Source: Desulfomonile tiedjei DSM 6799
Lineage (GTDB): Bacteria > Desulfobacterota > Desulfomonilia > Desulfomonilales > Desulfomonilaceae
Length of the DNA stretch: 64,000 nucleotides
Assembly (NCBI RefSeq): GCF_000266945.1
Contig: NC_018025.1
Location: 2,232,001-2,296,000 of the forward strand
Direction: 5' to 3'
Made by a program: the position numbers and the translations under genes. How positions within the stretch are numbered: the stretch's first letter is position 1; each line of letters opens with the position of its first letter. Positions 1-7,936 of the stretch are shown here, piece by piece. The notes beneath the pieces are model-generated. The model saw only the letters and a program-made list of their open reading frames with translations. It did no database searches and was not told the origin of the DNA.

Positions 1-768
1 GAGACGGCGTATTGGAACGAGTCCATCAATCTGATTGGTAGGGCACCTTTTTATAATGAGTCGTGGCGCTGCATGGTGGAAACGGGTGCAGTAATGGGAC
101 CTGCCAAAGTGTCTTTCCTGTACGCATTCATGCCTGGGGCGGACCGTCGTAATGGAGCGTTGATCGACAGACAGTCTTATGTCCAGGCAGGACCCAATGC
201 AGCCTTTGGCATCTTTCAACCGTACACCTATCTCTTGGGGTACGCGTATGGTTCCGGTGTAAACGCATTCGATTTAGACAGGCAGGGCTACATCAATGAA
301 GCCTGGGTGGCAGCAGCCCGTTTGGATTACGCTGTCGCAGCCAACCTCAATGTCTTTGGATCTTTTTTATGGGCCGAGCGTAGTTCTCATGGGCACGGGT
401 TCGGGTACATACGACCGGCTCAAAAGTTCACAGTGACGAGGATAGTCAATGCCGCTGGAAATGGAACTGACCAGGTCGCGTGGAGCCCTTATGTCAACTA
501 CCGAGACAATGCGAATGCGCCCACCATTCCAGACAACGCACTTGGCTGGGAGGTTACCGCGGGTTTGGATTGGAAGTTGCTTGAAAATCTCCAGCTTACT
601 ATTCTCGGTGCTTTCTGGCAGCCGGGGAAATGGTTTAATTATGCCTGCATAGACCGAAGTGTGCAAAACTGGGACACTCCGACCGCCGCGAATCGATGGG
701 GTACAAATCCGGACAGAACAATAGATCCTGTTGTCGGGGTGCAAGTTGAAGTGAACTCACACTTTTGA
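1..768 (+). CDS. Outer-membrane beta-barrel protein, C-terminal part
   Basis: The reading frame is open from the first base, so this is the 3' end of a longer gene; 255 codons are visible. The protein alternates short aromatic and glycine-rich strands and ends in VEVNSHF*, with the terminal phenylalanine typical of outer-membrane barrels that are inserted by BamA. There is no signal peptide because the start lies outside the window. It could be a porin or an alginate-export-like barrel; the family cannot be named from this fragment. The next gene, a DUF364 protein, is separated by about 140 bases that hold a decayed repeat, so co-transcription is uncertain. Confidence 0.6.
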   Translation, partial: ETAYWNESINLIGRAPFYNESWRCMVETGAVMGPAKVSFLYAFMPGADRRNGALIDRQSYVQAGPNAAFGIFQPYTYLLGYAYGSGVNAFDLDRQGYINEAWVAAARLDYAVAANLNVFGSFLWAERSSHGHGFGYIRPAQKFTVTRIVNAAGNGTDQVAWSPYVNYRDNANAPTIPDNALGWEVTAGLDWKLLENLQLTILGAFWQPGKWFNYACIDRSVQNWDTPTAANRWGTNPDRTIDPVVGVQVEVNSHF

Positions 769-775
769 GAAACAC

Positions 776-872
776 TAATACGGATGTGCGTTCAAAGAAG
801 TAATCCCGCCACCGGCGGGACCGGCCAAAAACAGATCTCTCAATATTCCTTATATAAAAGCATATTGGTTAT
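776..872 (-). repeat. Decayed copy of the ATACCAATGYGC repeat (family 2), reverse orientation
   Basis: The bases around 776-800 match the end of the repeat seen complete at 31864-32020 when that one is reverse complemented (GTGCGTTCAAAGAAG). The bases around 840-872 match its other end (CAATATTCC, then a run resembling GCATATTGGT). The centre is deleted and replaced by a short GC hairpin near 806-820. This is a remnant, not an active element. Confidence 0.5.
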
Positions 873-911
873 AAGGAACGTTGGCCGTGAAAGGAGGTAC
901 AGGAATACACA

Positions 912-1634
912 ATGGACTGCTTCGATCTACTCCGCAATGTCTTTCGGAATCTTATTCAAGAGAACTCCTGGCAAGACAAAACCGTAAGTGTGAGGGTGAA
1001 GACGCTCACACCCGAAGAGGCTATCGGCAATCCCGAACACCACGATTATCCGTTAATCAAAGGAAAAGAACGGATGATGGAGGCTGAGTTTCTTGGGAGC
1101 AGAGGTCAAGCATTTACTGACATGTACGGAAGCTTTTCCGGCACCTTGGCTGAAGTTGATACCATGGAATTGGACAACAATTATCGCAGGGCCATTTTCC
1201 TGTCAACATTGAATGCGATCACCCGGCACCTCGGAATTGTTGCAAAGAGCGTTCATTGCAGAGACGACCAGCCGCCTCAATGTGCCACAGCGCTTGCATC
1301 CTACATAGAACGGAACTTCGGGAATCCTCGAGTAGCTTTAGTGGGTCTCCAACCGAGAATGGCCGAGGCACTCGCCCGGAAATTTCAACTGCGGGTGACC
1401 GACATGGATCCGAACAACGTGGGCAATACCAAATATGGAATTCGGATAGAAGGCCCTGAGCAAACAGCGAACAACATGGCTTGGTGCGACGTTGTACTTG
1501 TGACCGGTACTGTTATGACGAATGACTCTTTTCGTCAATTTGCGGTGGAGAAACCGACTATCTTTTACGGAGTAACCATAGCCGCTGCTGCTCATTTTCT
1601 GAAACTGACCCGATTCTGCCCGTGCGGAACTTAA
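912..1634 (+). CDS. DUF364 / Rossmann-like putative metal-chelation protein
   Basis: A 240-residue cytoplasmic protein without signal peptide or membrane segment. The motif HCRDDQPPQCA near the middle (about residues 115-125) followed by a Rossmann-like half (VALVGLQPRMAEAL, then VTDMDPNNVG) is the layout of the DUF364 family, proposed in the literature to chelate heavy metals; the true reaction is unknown. A GGAGG ribosome site lies upstream with a rather long spacing (about 13 bases). The gene sits 42 bases before a ModA-type binding protein and in the same direction, so a role in handling molybdate, tungstate or a related oxyanion or metal is likely by context only. The C-terminus is Cys-rich (FCPCGT). 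Confidence 0.65.
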   Translation: MDCFDLLRNVFRNLIQENSWQDKTVSVRVKTLTPEEAIGNPEHHDYPLIKGKERMMEAEFLGSRGQAFTDMYGSFSGTLAEVDTMELDNNYRRAIFLSTLNAITRHLGIVAKSVHCRDDQPPQCATALASYIERNFGNPRVALVGLQPRMAEALARKFQLRVTDMDPNNVGNTKYGIRIEGPEQTANNMAWCDVVLVTGTVMTNDSFRQFAVEKPTIFYGVTIAAAAHFLKLTRFCPCGT

Positions 1635-1676
1635 TGCCGCATATACTGCAATAGCCATATTATTACGGAGGTAAGA

Positions 1677-2402
1677 ATGATCCGTTTACTGTCGATACTT
1701 TTCATACTCTTCCTGTCCCAGTCCGTTGCATTTGCCGAGGCGCTGACATTGGCGGCAGGCGCAGGGTACAAGCGCCCTTTGGCAGAGATGATTCAAGCAT
1801 ATGAGGCATCTGGTGGCGGCAAAATAGATCAAATCTATGGGAACATGGGACAGATCATCATGCAGGCCAAGGCGAGCGGCGATATAGCTTTCATTGTCGG
1901 AGAAGAGGCGTTCCTCAAGACATCGTCAGGTTTGAAATTCAGTTCATTCCACCCCATTGGGGAAGGGGTGCTGGTTATCGCTTACGGAAAGAACCTTACT
2001 CTGCAAAAGCCTGAAGATCTTACAAAGCCCGAAGTATCTAGAGTAGCCATGCCGGACGAGAAACACGCCATATATGGAAAAGCGGGGAAAGAATTTCTTC
2101 AGAACACGAAGTTGATGGAGAAAGTCGAAAAAAAACTGCTCGTGGTAGCAACGGTACCTCAAGTATCCGCGTACCTCATAAGCGGTGAGGTGGAGGCAGG
2201 ATTCATCAATCTGACGGATGCGCTGTATATCAAGGATAGAATAGGTGGGTATTTGACACCGGACCGCAGCACGTACGGCCCTATCAAGTTGGTTCTCGGA
2301 GTTTTAAAGGGATTTGAGGCAAACACTGGTGCCAAGAATTTCCTGAATTTCTTGAAAGTCGATCCTCAGGTCAGGGAAATACTAAAGAAATCAGGATTGT
2401 AG
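1677..2402 (+). CDS. ABC transporter substrate-binding protein, ModA type
   Basis: This 241-residue protein starts with a clear signal peptide (hydrophobic residues 4-17, cleavage likely after AFA-E at about 20). It is a short periplasmic binding protein of the molybdate/tungstate group, beginning LTLAAGAGYKRPL and showing the usual two-lobe ModA pattern. A GGAGG ribosome site precedes the ATG. Usual ModA proteins are about 230-260 residues, so it is full length. The permease gene follows after 268 bases that contain an inserted palindromic repeat, which may have split the original operon. The substrate (molybdate, tungstate or another oxyanion) cannot be fixed from sequence alone. Confidence 0.75.
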   Translation: MIRLLSILFILFLSQSVAFAEALTLAAGAGYKRPLAEMIQAYEASGGGKIDQIYGNMGQIIMQAKASGDIAFIVGEEAFLKTSSGLKFSSFHPIGEGVLVIAYGKNLTLQKPEDLTKPEVSRVAMPDEKHAIYGKAGKEFLQNTKLMEKVEKKLLVVATVPQVSAYLISGEVEAGFINLTDALYIKDRIGGYLTPDRSTYGPIKLVLGVLKGFEANTGAKNFLNFLKVDPQVREILKKSGL

Positions 2403-2459
2403 CTGAGGTTTGGCCACTTGGGATCGATAGGGCTCGGGGCCTGCCGGCAAAGCGGTGTA

Positions 2460-2623
2460 ATACCAATGCGCTTTCACACAGGGAATATTGAGATGAGCAT
2501 TCTTGGCTGGTCCTGGCAAGTCTCCTCCGCTGCGAACGCCACGCCTTAGCGTGGCTGACTTCGCTTCGGAGACCTGCCAGGACCGGATTCAACGAAGTCA
2601 CTTCTTTGATCGCGCATTGGTAT
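2460..2623 (+). repeat. Palindromic repeat family 2, intact copy inside the ABC transporter operon
   Basis: The element begins ATACCAATGCGC and ends GCGCATTGGTAT, a perfect 12-base terminal inverted repeat. Inside, a long stem forms between CCTGGCA...TCTCC and GGAGA...TGCCAGG, with an inner CCACGC/GCGTGG hairpin. The same unit recurs at 31864-32020 and in damaged form at 776-872, 47000-47105 and 47733-47897. It has no coding capacity and looks like a non-autonomous MITE-like element. Confidence 0.75.
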
Positions 2624-2670
2624 AAGGGCTTTCATAGCAGGCGCAATACCATACAAGAAGGATCGGGTTA

Positions 2671-3360
2671 ATGGAAGTGGACTCCGTAACAGGTTCCGAT
2701 GTATTCACGAATATCGCTTTCCCCATGGTATTCACAGCAAAAGTTGCAGCAATATCTCTGATGCTTCACGCGGTTTTCGGTCTTCTGATCGGTTATTATC
2801 TCGGCAGAAAGGGTAGCCCGATTCGGAGCGTAGTGGATACTCTGGTTACTCTGCCACTTGTTTTTCCTCCTGTAGCTCTCGGATTCCTGTTGCTTCTTAT
2901 TCTTGGCAAAGCCGGACCAATCGGTCGTTTTGTCACAGGTGTCTTTGGCGTGGAAATAATCTTCAACTTGTGGGGAGTAGTCATTGCAGCATTCGTAGCC
3001 GGCCTTCCCCTCATCGTGAAGCCGGTCCAGGCTGCAGTGCAGAGTACCACAATAAGTCTTATCGAGGCTTCCTACACCTTGGGCAAGTCCGAAGCTGAGA
3101 CGTTCGTGTTTGTGGTAATCCCGAGCATTAAGAAGAGCGTTGCCGGAGGGCTATCCCTTGCCTTTGGAAGATCGCTGGGCGAAGTAGGCTTGACGTTGAT
3201 GCTGGGTGGAAATATTGTGGGCAGGACAAATACACTCTCTCTAGAAATATATAATTCTGTTTTTACGGGAGAATTTGAACGTGCCGGCATCCTGGCAGCC
3301 ATATTGGGGTGCATCTCGGTTCTCATTCTTCTCTTGTTGAAGCGACTTTCAGCCGTCTAA
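2671..3360 (+). CDS. ABC transporter permease, ModB type
   Basis: A 229-residue inner-membrane permease with about five to six hydrophobic helices and the conserved cytoplasmic loop (EASYTLGKSEAETFVFVVIP, residues about 131-150, then GLSLAFGRSLGEVG) that docks the ATPase. Length and motif agree with ModB/WtpB permeases for molybdate or tungstate. The ribosome site GAAGGA lies about ten bases upstream. Its stop codon overlaps the stop codon of the ATPase gene, which is read from the opposite strand. The binding protein is upstream on the same strand beyond a repeat. Confidence 0.8.
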   Translation: MEVDSVTGSDVFTNIAFPMVFTAKVAAISLMLHAVFGLLIGYYLGRKGSPIRSVVDTLVTLPLVFPPVALGFLLLLILGKAGPIGRFVTGVFGVEIIFNLWGVVIAAFVAGLPLIVKPVQAAVQSTTISLIEASYTLGKSEAETFVFVVIPSIKKSVAGGLSLAFGRSLGEVGLTLMLGGNIVGRTNTLSLEIYNSVFTGEFERAGILAAILGCISVLILLLLKRLSAV

Positions 3361-4094
3361 GTGCTTCTCCTTGCCGGATTTCCGGACCCGGCTGAGATCA
3401 CTCCCGATCCGTTCTTCTCATCCGGTCGCGTGATTATATGGAATGGGGGACCTTCACAGGTCAATCCACCCTCTTGAAGGACAAGGATGCGATCTCCCAT
3501 ACGAAGAATTTCAGCTCGATCATGTGACACGAGAATGCTCGTGAGTCCCAGTTCTTGGTGCAGACGCAGGATTTCCTCCTGAAGCTTTTCCCTTATGGCC
3601 TCATCCAGTGCGGAAAGCGGTTCGTCAAGAAGAAGGATCTTCGGCCGTCGGATCAAGGCTCGTGCCAAAGCTACTCTCTGCTGCTGGCCTCCTGACAGTT
3701 CTTCCGGATATCTGTACTGCAGCTCTTCCAGTTCAATCATTGACAGAAACATGTCTACTCGAGGATCTTTTCGGCGGCCTGCAGCAAATTCCAGATTGCG
3801 CCTCACGGTCATGGATGGAAAGAGCGCATAATTTTGAAATACAAATCCGATGCTCCTCTTCTGAGGGGGCACGCAAACCCGTTCATTCTTATCGAACCAC
3901 GTCTCTCCGTCCACCAGGATACGTCCATCATCCGGTGTCTCAAGACCTGCCAACATACGTAGCAAAGTTGTCTTGCCGGTTCCGGAAGTTCCATTCAAAA
4001 CGACGAACTGTCCTCTGGGGATCGTGAATGCTGGATGCAATACAAAAGGGCCCTGAGCACCTCGCAGACATTTGCATACGTTTAGACTGATCAA
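3357..4094 (-). CDS. ABC transporter ATP-binding protein, ModC type
   Basis: The ATPase of the oxyanion transporter. Walker A (GTSGTGKTT), the Q-loop (FVFQNYALFP), the signature (LSGGQQQR), Walker B (ILLLDEPLSALD) and the switch histidine (SHD) are all present. There is no C-terminal molybdate-binding (MOP/TOBE) domain, unlike long ModC proteins. The frame is open to a GTG at 4202, but I prefer the TTG at 4094: it has AAGGAAAGGG just upstream and begins where homology to the family starts, and the longer form would overlap the small gene at 4169-4288. It is convergent with the permease gene, with overlapping stops, an odd arrangement for a three-part transporter. Confidence 0.8.
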   Translation of the reverse strand: MISLNVCKCLRGAQGPFVLHPAFTIPRGQFVVLNGTSGTGKTTLLRMLAGLETPDDGRILVDGETWFDKNERVCVPPQKRSIGFVFQNYALFPSMTVRRNLEFAAGRRKDPRVDMFLSMIELEELQYRYPEELSGGQQQRVALARALIRRPKILLLDEPLSALDEAIREKLQEEILRLHQELGLTSILVSHDRAEILRMGDRILVLQEGGLTCEGPPFHIITRPDEKNGSGVISAGSGNPARRST

Positions 4095-4168
4095 TAGGCC
4101 CTTTCCTTTTGAATGGACGTCCAAGCAAAAAAACAAGGGTGATATTTTGCTTCCGCTTCTTATCGATC

Positions 4169-4288
4169 TTAGCGAGCGAATAGAATTATGGCTGCCAGAC
4201 ACCCCGTGAAGATCAGAAAGAAAATAAGCTCGAATGTCTTCCGTTCCACGGACAGGCGACCTCCTGGATACTGCTCTTGCTGTGACAT
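4169..4288 (-). CDS. Small single-pass membrane protein (39 aa)
   Basis: A 39-residue product: a polar N-terminus (MSQQEQYPGG...) and one hydrophobic helix (about residues 19-38, FELIFFLIFTGCLAAIILFA) ending in arginine. The ATG has GAGGG six bases upstream. It starts seven bases after the stop of the 92-aa gene and lies upstream of the ATPase gene, so the three may be one transcript. No family recognised. The frame continues upstream without signs of coding, so the internal ATG is preferred. Confidence 0.5.
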   Translation of the reverse strand: MSQQEQYPGGRLSVERKTFELIFFLIFTGCLAAIILFAR

Positions 4289-4295
4289 GTTGCCC

Positions 4296-4574
4296 TCAAA
4301 ATGCTCTGACATGACTAGGCTCGATCTGCCGCAAATCACGGTAACCATCAGAGTGGATCGAACAGAAATATTTCTTTGCATCCTGTAGATTCACAATAAA
4401 CAAGGCACCATCCCGGTAGAATCCCCGAATGACCTCTCCGTCTGCTGCTTGGGTGGTGGCCAGAGAGATGCCATCGGCTACTTCAGTTCCCAAATAGTCC
4501 CACGAGGCACCAAATTCATCCACGATCATCGCGGTTTCGGCATCCGGTGGAGCTGTCTTCAATTTTATCTCCAT
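4296..4574 (-). CDS. Conserved-looking hypothetical protein (92 aa)
   Basis: A 92-residue soluble protein without signal peptide, rich in acidic residues, with no motif I recognise. GGAAGGAG lies upstream of the ATG at a slightly long distance (about 12 bases). It is the first gene of a possible minus-strand unit with the 39-aa membrane protein and the ATPase. The 315 bases upstream, up to the repeat at 4890, hold no gene that I can support. Confidence 0.45.
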   Translation of the reverse strand: MEIKLKTAPPDAETAMIVDEFGASWDYLGTEVADGISLATTQAADGEVIRGFYRDGALFIVNLQDAKKYFCSIHSDGYRDLRQIEPSHVRAF

Positions 4575-4889
4575 GAAATGTGTCTGCTCCTTCCACTCAT
4601 AGCGAGCCGGCGACTTAATGAGTTGATAAGGTATAATTAGACGGCTGCATATTAGACCGGTTTGCTCTCGAACTTTGTTGTCGAATTCGCGTAAAAGTCA
4701 ACGTTGCCGAGCATAGTTCACACGCAATCGGACTAATGCTTCAAGACTCACTCTTGGTCGCACAGTTACTATTCATATTGTGAATATACATAACACGAAG
4801 TGCCTCCTGTTTAAAGAAAATTTTCATCGGCTTCAATCAATTCGGATTGTGCGGATGCTTTCAGAAATGTTGATGGTCAAGAGCCTATA

Positions 4890-5246
4890 GCAATTGCCAG
4901 CGCTAATGTCCGATTGAGGATAGGAGTTTTGGCGGGTGCCGGCCTCTGTGCTGGCACATCTTCAATATGATCAATGATATCGATAGAATGGACCGGTAGA
5001 GAGAGACTGCCTCAAAAGTCAAAATTGATCCTTGGCCGTGGCACGAAATGCTCATCGTCCTGCTGGCCTGATTGTAGGGGCGGACCTGCGAGTCCGACCA
5101 AGTAAGGGTAGGCACTAGGCCTACCCTTAGGAAGATGGCGAATCGTGGCACGATGTATGTTTTGGATAGTTTTGAGACGGTTTCGGGACGCCGGTCTCCA
5201 CTAATATCTTGTATTCGAGCAAGGGCTAAACGCCAGAATTCTTGGT
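4890..5246 (-). repeat. Composite repeat, filled copy, reverse orientation
   Basis: Reverse complemented, this is the same composite as at 47106-47495 and 57194-57553. The outer part starts near CAAGAATTCTGGCGT and ends near CTGGCAATTGC. The inner part (5003-5184) is bounded by AAACCGTCTCAAAA and TTTTGAGGCAGTCT inverted ends. The centre contains the hairpins GGGTAGGCCTAGTGCCTACCC and GTCGGACTCGCAGGTCCG. It contains only shadow reading frames. Confidence 0.75.
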
Positions 5247-5325
5247 AATCGATCTAATTCGCGTCAGAAAGGAATCCGTGGGGGACGGATTCACAGAAGA
5301 TAGCGGTAAGGTAGAAGAGTGGCTT

Positions 5326-5721
5326 TCAATCGGTATTCAAGATATCGCGGACCATCTGCAGGAGTTCCGTTCTGGTAAAAGGTTTTTTCACAAAACCCCT
5401 GGTCTCCGTTTCAACCAATCGTTTCGTTTCTGCGTCCAATGAACGACCGCTTGCGATCAAAATCTTGAGGTTGGGGTTGATTTTATGGAGCTCTTTAATG
5501 CACGTTTCCCCTCCCATTTTCGGCATCATAAGGTCGAGAATCACTAAAGAAATTTTGTCCATTTCTCTCTGGTACAGATTTATAGCTTCTTTTCCATCGG
5601 TTGCGGTAATCAAGACGTACCCGGAAGATTCCAGGATTCTTTTGATCAGATTACTAACCATTTCCTGATCTTCGACCAGAAGAATCACTTTTGCTCTGTC
5701 TATTCCTGACTGGTTGTCCAT
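5326..5721 (-). CDS. CheY-like single-domain response regulator
   Basis: A 131-residue receiver domain with no output domain. The acidic pocket (VED at 16-18), the phosphorylation site Asp63 (VILDLMMPKMGG), the switch Ser (IASG) and the conserved lysine (KKPF) are all present. The ATG is preceded by AAAGGAG at good spacing. No kinase gene is adjacent, so its partner is unknown; the hybrid or orphan kinases elsewhere in the window are candidates. It could also be a phosphate sink. Confidence 0.9.
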   Translation of the reverse strand: MDNQSGIDRAKVILLVEDQEMVSNLIKRILESSGYVLITATDGKEAINLYQREMDKISLVILDLMMPKMGGETCIKELHKINPNLKILIASGRSLDAETKRLVETETRGFVKKPFTRTELLQMVRDILNTD

Positions 5722-5962
5722 TGCTTCTGAACTCCTTTAATCCCGCCTGGAAAAAGACTCGTGATGATATTTGATTGTGAAACAGAGGCTTTGATTTACG
5801 GTAGTCATTTACTACGGTGTATGATAACTCACCTCATAGCTATATTGGAAGTAAAAAGAAACTATTAAGATGGATCAGTGCAAGCGGGATGAATCAGACA
5901 CCGTATGACGCATATGGCAGAATTTCGGAGTGAGCGGCCAAGATGACCGGCATAAGCAGAAG

Positions 5963-6229
5963 TTAATCCTGATCGTCTATATAACTGTCCTTTGCAGAAG
6001 AAACGTTTTGTTCCATCAACAACAAGTACAATTTCAAGGCTTTTTCCACGTGATGTGAGCGTGCGTTTCCCAAATGATCCAATCGTCGTACCACATCGGC
6101 AGGGAGGCTACAGCTTATCCTTGCCGTCTCTCTTGTCTGCTGTCGTCCCCGGGCAGTGTACGAACGCGGATCGAGTTGCATCTCTTTAAGCAATATCCAT
6201 GCCGCTTTCAGGCATTGTTCTCTGGTCAT
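5963..6229 (-). CDS. Ribbon-helix-helix-like small protein (88 aa)
   Basis: An 88-residue protein. The stretch TARISCSLPADVVRRLDHLG (about residues 35-54) followed by SHHVEKALKLYLLL looks like a ribbon-helix-helix DNA-binding fold: a short strand, then two helices. A strong GAGGGGG ribosome site precedes the ATG by five bases. No toxin gene is adjacent, so an antitoxin role cannot be claimed. The 240 bases to the receiver gene hold nothing clear. Confidence 0.55.
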   Translation of the reverse strand: MTREQCLKAAWILLKEMQLDPRSYTARGRQQTRETARISCSLPADVVRRLDHLGNARSHHVEKALKLYLLLMEQNVSSAKDSYIDDQD

Positions 6230-6718
6230 CTGACCCCCTCGTGGTTTCCATGTATGTCTCCATCCAATTTATGTGCCAACTCCATTCTTCATTTGTGCAA
6301 AAAATGCAGATATCATGTATTTTCAGAAAAAAGCTTTATTTTCAAGCACTCATGATAGTGGCCGCCCCGTTTGTTGCTTAGCTGATGAAAGGTAACTCTG
6401 CATGGGCTCCCGAACTGTGGTGCAATACCTATGGGAATTGTCCAATAAATATACAGCGGTTCGAACGAAAAAACGACCAATTCTGCCTGGATTACGAACT
6501 TTTCGAACCGAGCGGAAGCGGGGAACTGCCGAGATATTCTGCCCGTCTATGTGTTTTAGGCTAAATATGGACCGATCCACAAAGGATGTTGATGAGTCAT
6601 GTCGGAGACTGTGGACGTATTCCTTCAGTTACCCACGCAGATGAGACGCGATAGAATGGCACACAACGATTCGGGATTATCCGGAAACTAATGATGAGTG
6701 TTCATCACGAGTCTGCTC
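6230..6718. other. Gene-poor stretch
   Basis: About 490 bases between the ribbon-helix-helix gene and phoU. Short open frames on both strands overlap each other and lack ribosome sites, so none is supported. No repeat family member or clear terminator was seen. Confidence 0.5.
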
Positions 6719-7381
6719 TCACCTTCCATGTCGTCTGATGTGTCCGGTCACTATGTAGATCACATCCTCCGCGATATTGGTTGCGTGGTCCGCTATCCGT
6801 TCCAGATGACGGGAAATCAGGAAAACATAGGTGAGTGCCCTCACGTTTTCCGGCTGATTGGAAAGTTTTTCCTCGTATTCACGATGGAGCTTGTGCTTTG
6901 TTAAATCTATGTTGTCGTCTTCTCGAAGAACTTCATACGCCAGAGAGGTATTAAGATCGATCAATGAATCAAGAGCCTTGTTCAGCATGCGAACGGTCTC
7001 GTCGGCCATGAGAAAGTAATCCTGCGGAATCTGAATGGATTTTTCAGCAGCAAGGTCTACGGCAATCCGACCGATATTTGCCGCCATGTCGCCGATGCGT
7101 TCGAGGTCGTGATTTGCCTTGAGAATTCCTATAATAAAACGAAGATCGGTAGCTACTGGTTGGTGGAGTGCCAAGATCTCCAGACACTGTTCCTCGAGAT
7201 CGAGCTCCAGGCGATCGATGCTGAAATCGGCTTCAGTTACGCTCCGTCCCAGTTGGGTGTCCCTCAATTGGATTGCTCTCATGGAGTGCTGGACGTTTTC
7301 TACAACCTGTGCTCCAAGTGAGGAAACGAGGCGTTTAATTTGTTCTATCTTGCGTCCGAGACGTATACGGGCTTGGCTCAT
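6719..7381 (-). CDS. phoU: Phosphate transport/signalling regulator PhoU
   Basis: A 220-residue all-helical protein made of two PhoU repeats; the metal-binding patterns are seen in DLERIGDMAANI (first half) and HLERIADHATNIAEDV (second half). PhoU modulates PhoR/PhoB signalling and phosphate uptake at the membrane. The frame runs on upstream to 7603, but the ATG at 7381 (MSQARIRLGRK) has GGGAG just upstream and gives the family's usual length. Unusually, no pst or pho genes are next to it; the neighbours are a potassium transport region. Confidence 0.92.
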   Translation of the reverse strand: MSQARIRLGRKIEQIKRLVSSLGAQVVENVQHSMRAIQLRDTQLGRSVTEADFSIDRLELDLEEQCLEILALHQPVATDLRFIIGILKANHDLERIGDMAANIGRIAVDLAAEKSIQIPQDYFLMADETVRMLNKALDSLIDLNTSLAYEVLREDDNIDLTKHKLHREYEEKLSNQPENVRALTYVFLISRHLERIADHATNIAEDVIYIVTGHIRRHGR

Positions 7382-7930
7382 AGTTTCTCCCATTCGTAAA
7401 TGTTTTGAAAAAAGGGTATGTAAGTCGGAAGAGAACTGCCATTCGTGGAGTGAAACTGCAGTCGCATAATCGTTGCAACGCCATGATATTATCTCTTGGG
7501 TTTCATGTCGGTCAGAGAAAAAGGCCGTGCGCCTTCGATGTGCAGATGGCGCTCTCTTCCCTGGAATTTGATCCATCAATAAGCTTTCAGTGAAGGTTAG
7601 CAACCATTTTCTTCAAGGCAAATTCCAAGCCGTCATTCTTTAGACAACTCTTTTGGAGGTTTCTAGAAGATCTGTCAAGCTCTTGGACTGCTTTTTTTAG
7701 GTTGACTAAAAAAAACTTTTATCCTTCTTCGCTCCGGACTGAAAGAGATCACTTTTCTTGCTAAAATGTTCAAACTTTAGAGGGTCGTAGCGATCGGGAA
7801 AAATGAGAGATTTGACGTCAGCAGATAATGATGTTGCGAGCGGCATGGTGTCCAAGTGAAATCTCACTCGTGTTGAAATTTTGAGTCTGGAATCTCATAC
7901 TACCGTTTACGAAGACCAGGCACAGGGTCA
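7382..7930. other. Intergenic region between divergent phoU and the sigma-54 regulator
   Basis: About 550 bases between divergently read genes. It must hold both promoters, but no convincing -35/-10 or -24/-12 pair was picked out. There are A/T-rich runs near 7690-7720. The N-terminal extension of the phoU frame lies here and is judged non-coding. Confidence 0.45.
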
Positions 7931-7936
7931 TTGAAA

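Noticed and set aside
1635-1676. Molybdenum cofactor riboswitch before the ModA-like gene
   Set aside because: The gap is only 42 bases, too short for such an element.
4903-5151. An 82-codon minus-strand frame
   Set aside because: It lies wholly inside the composite repeat, whose other copies do not keep this frame.
7382-7603. N-terminal extension of the phoU frame by 74 codons
   Set aside because: The family length and a good ribosome site place the start at 7381.
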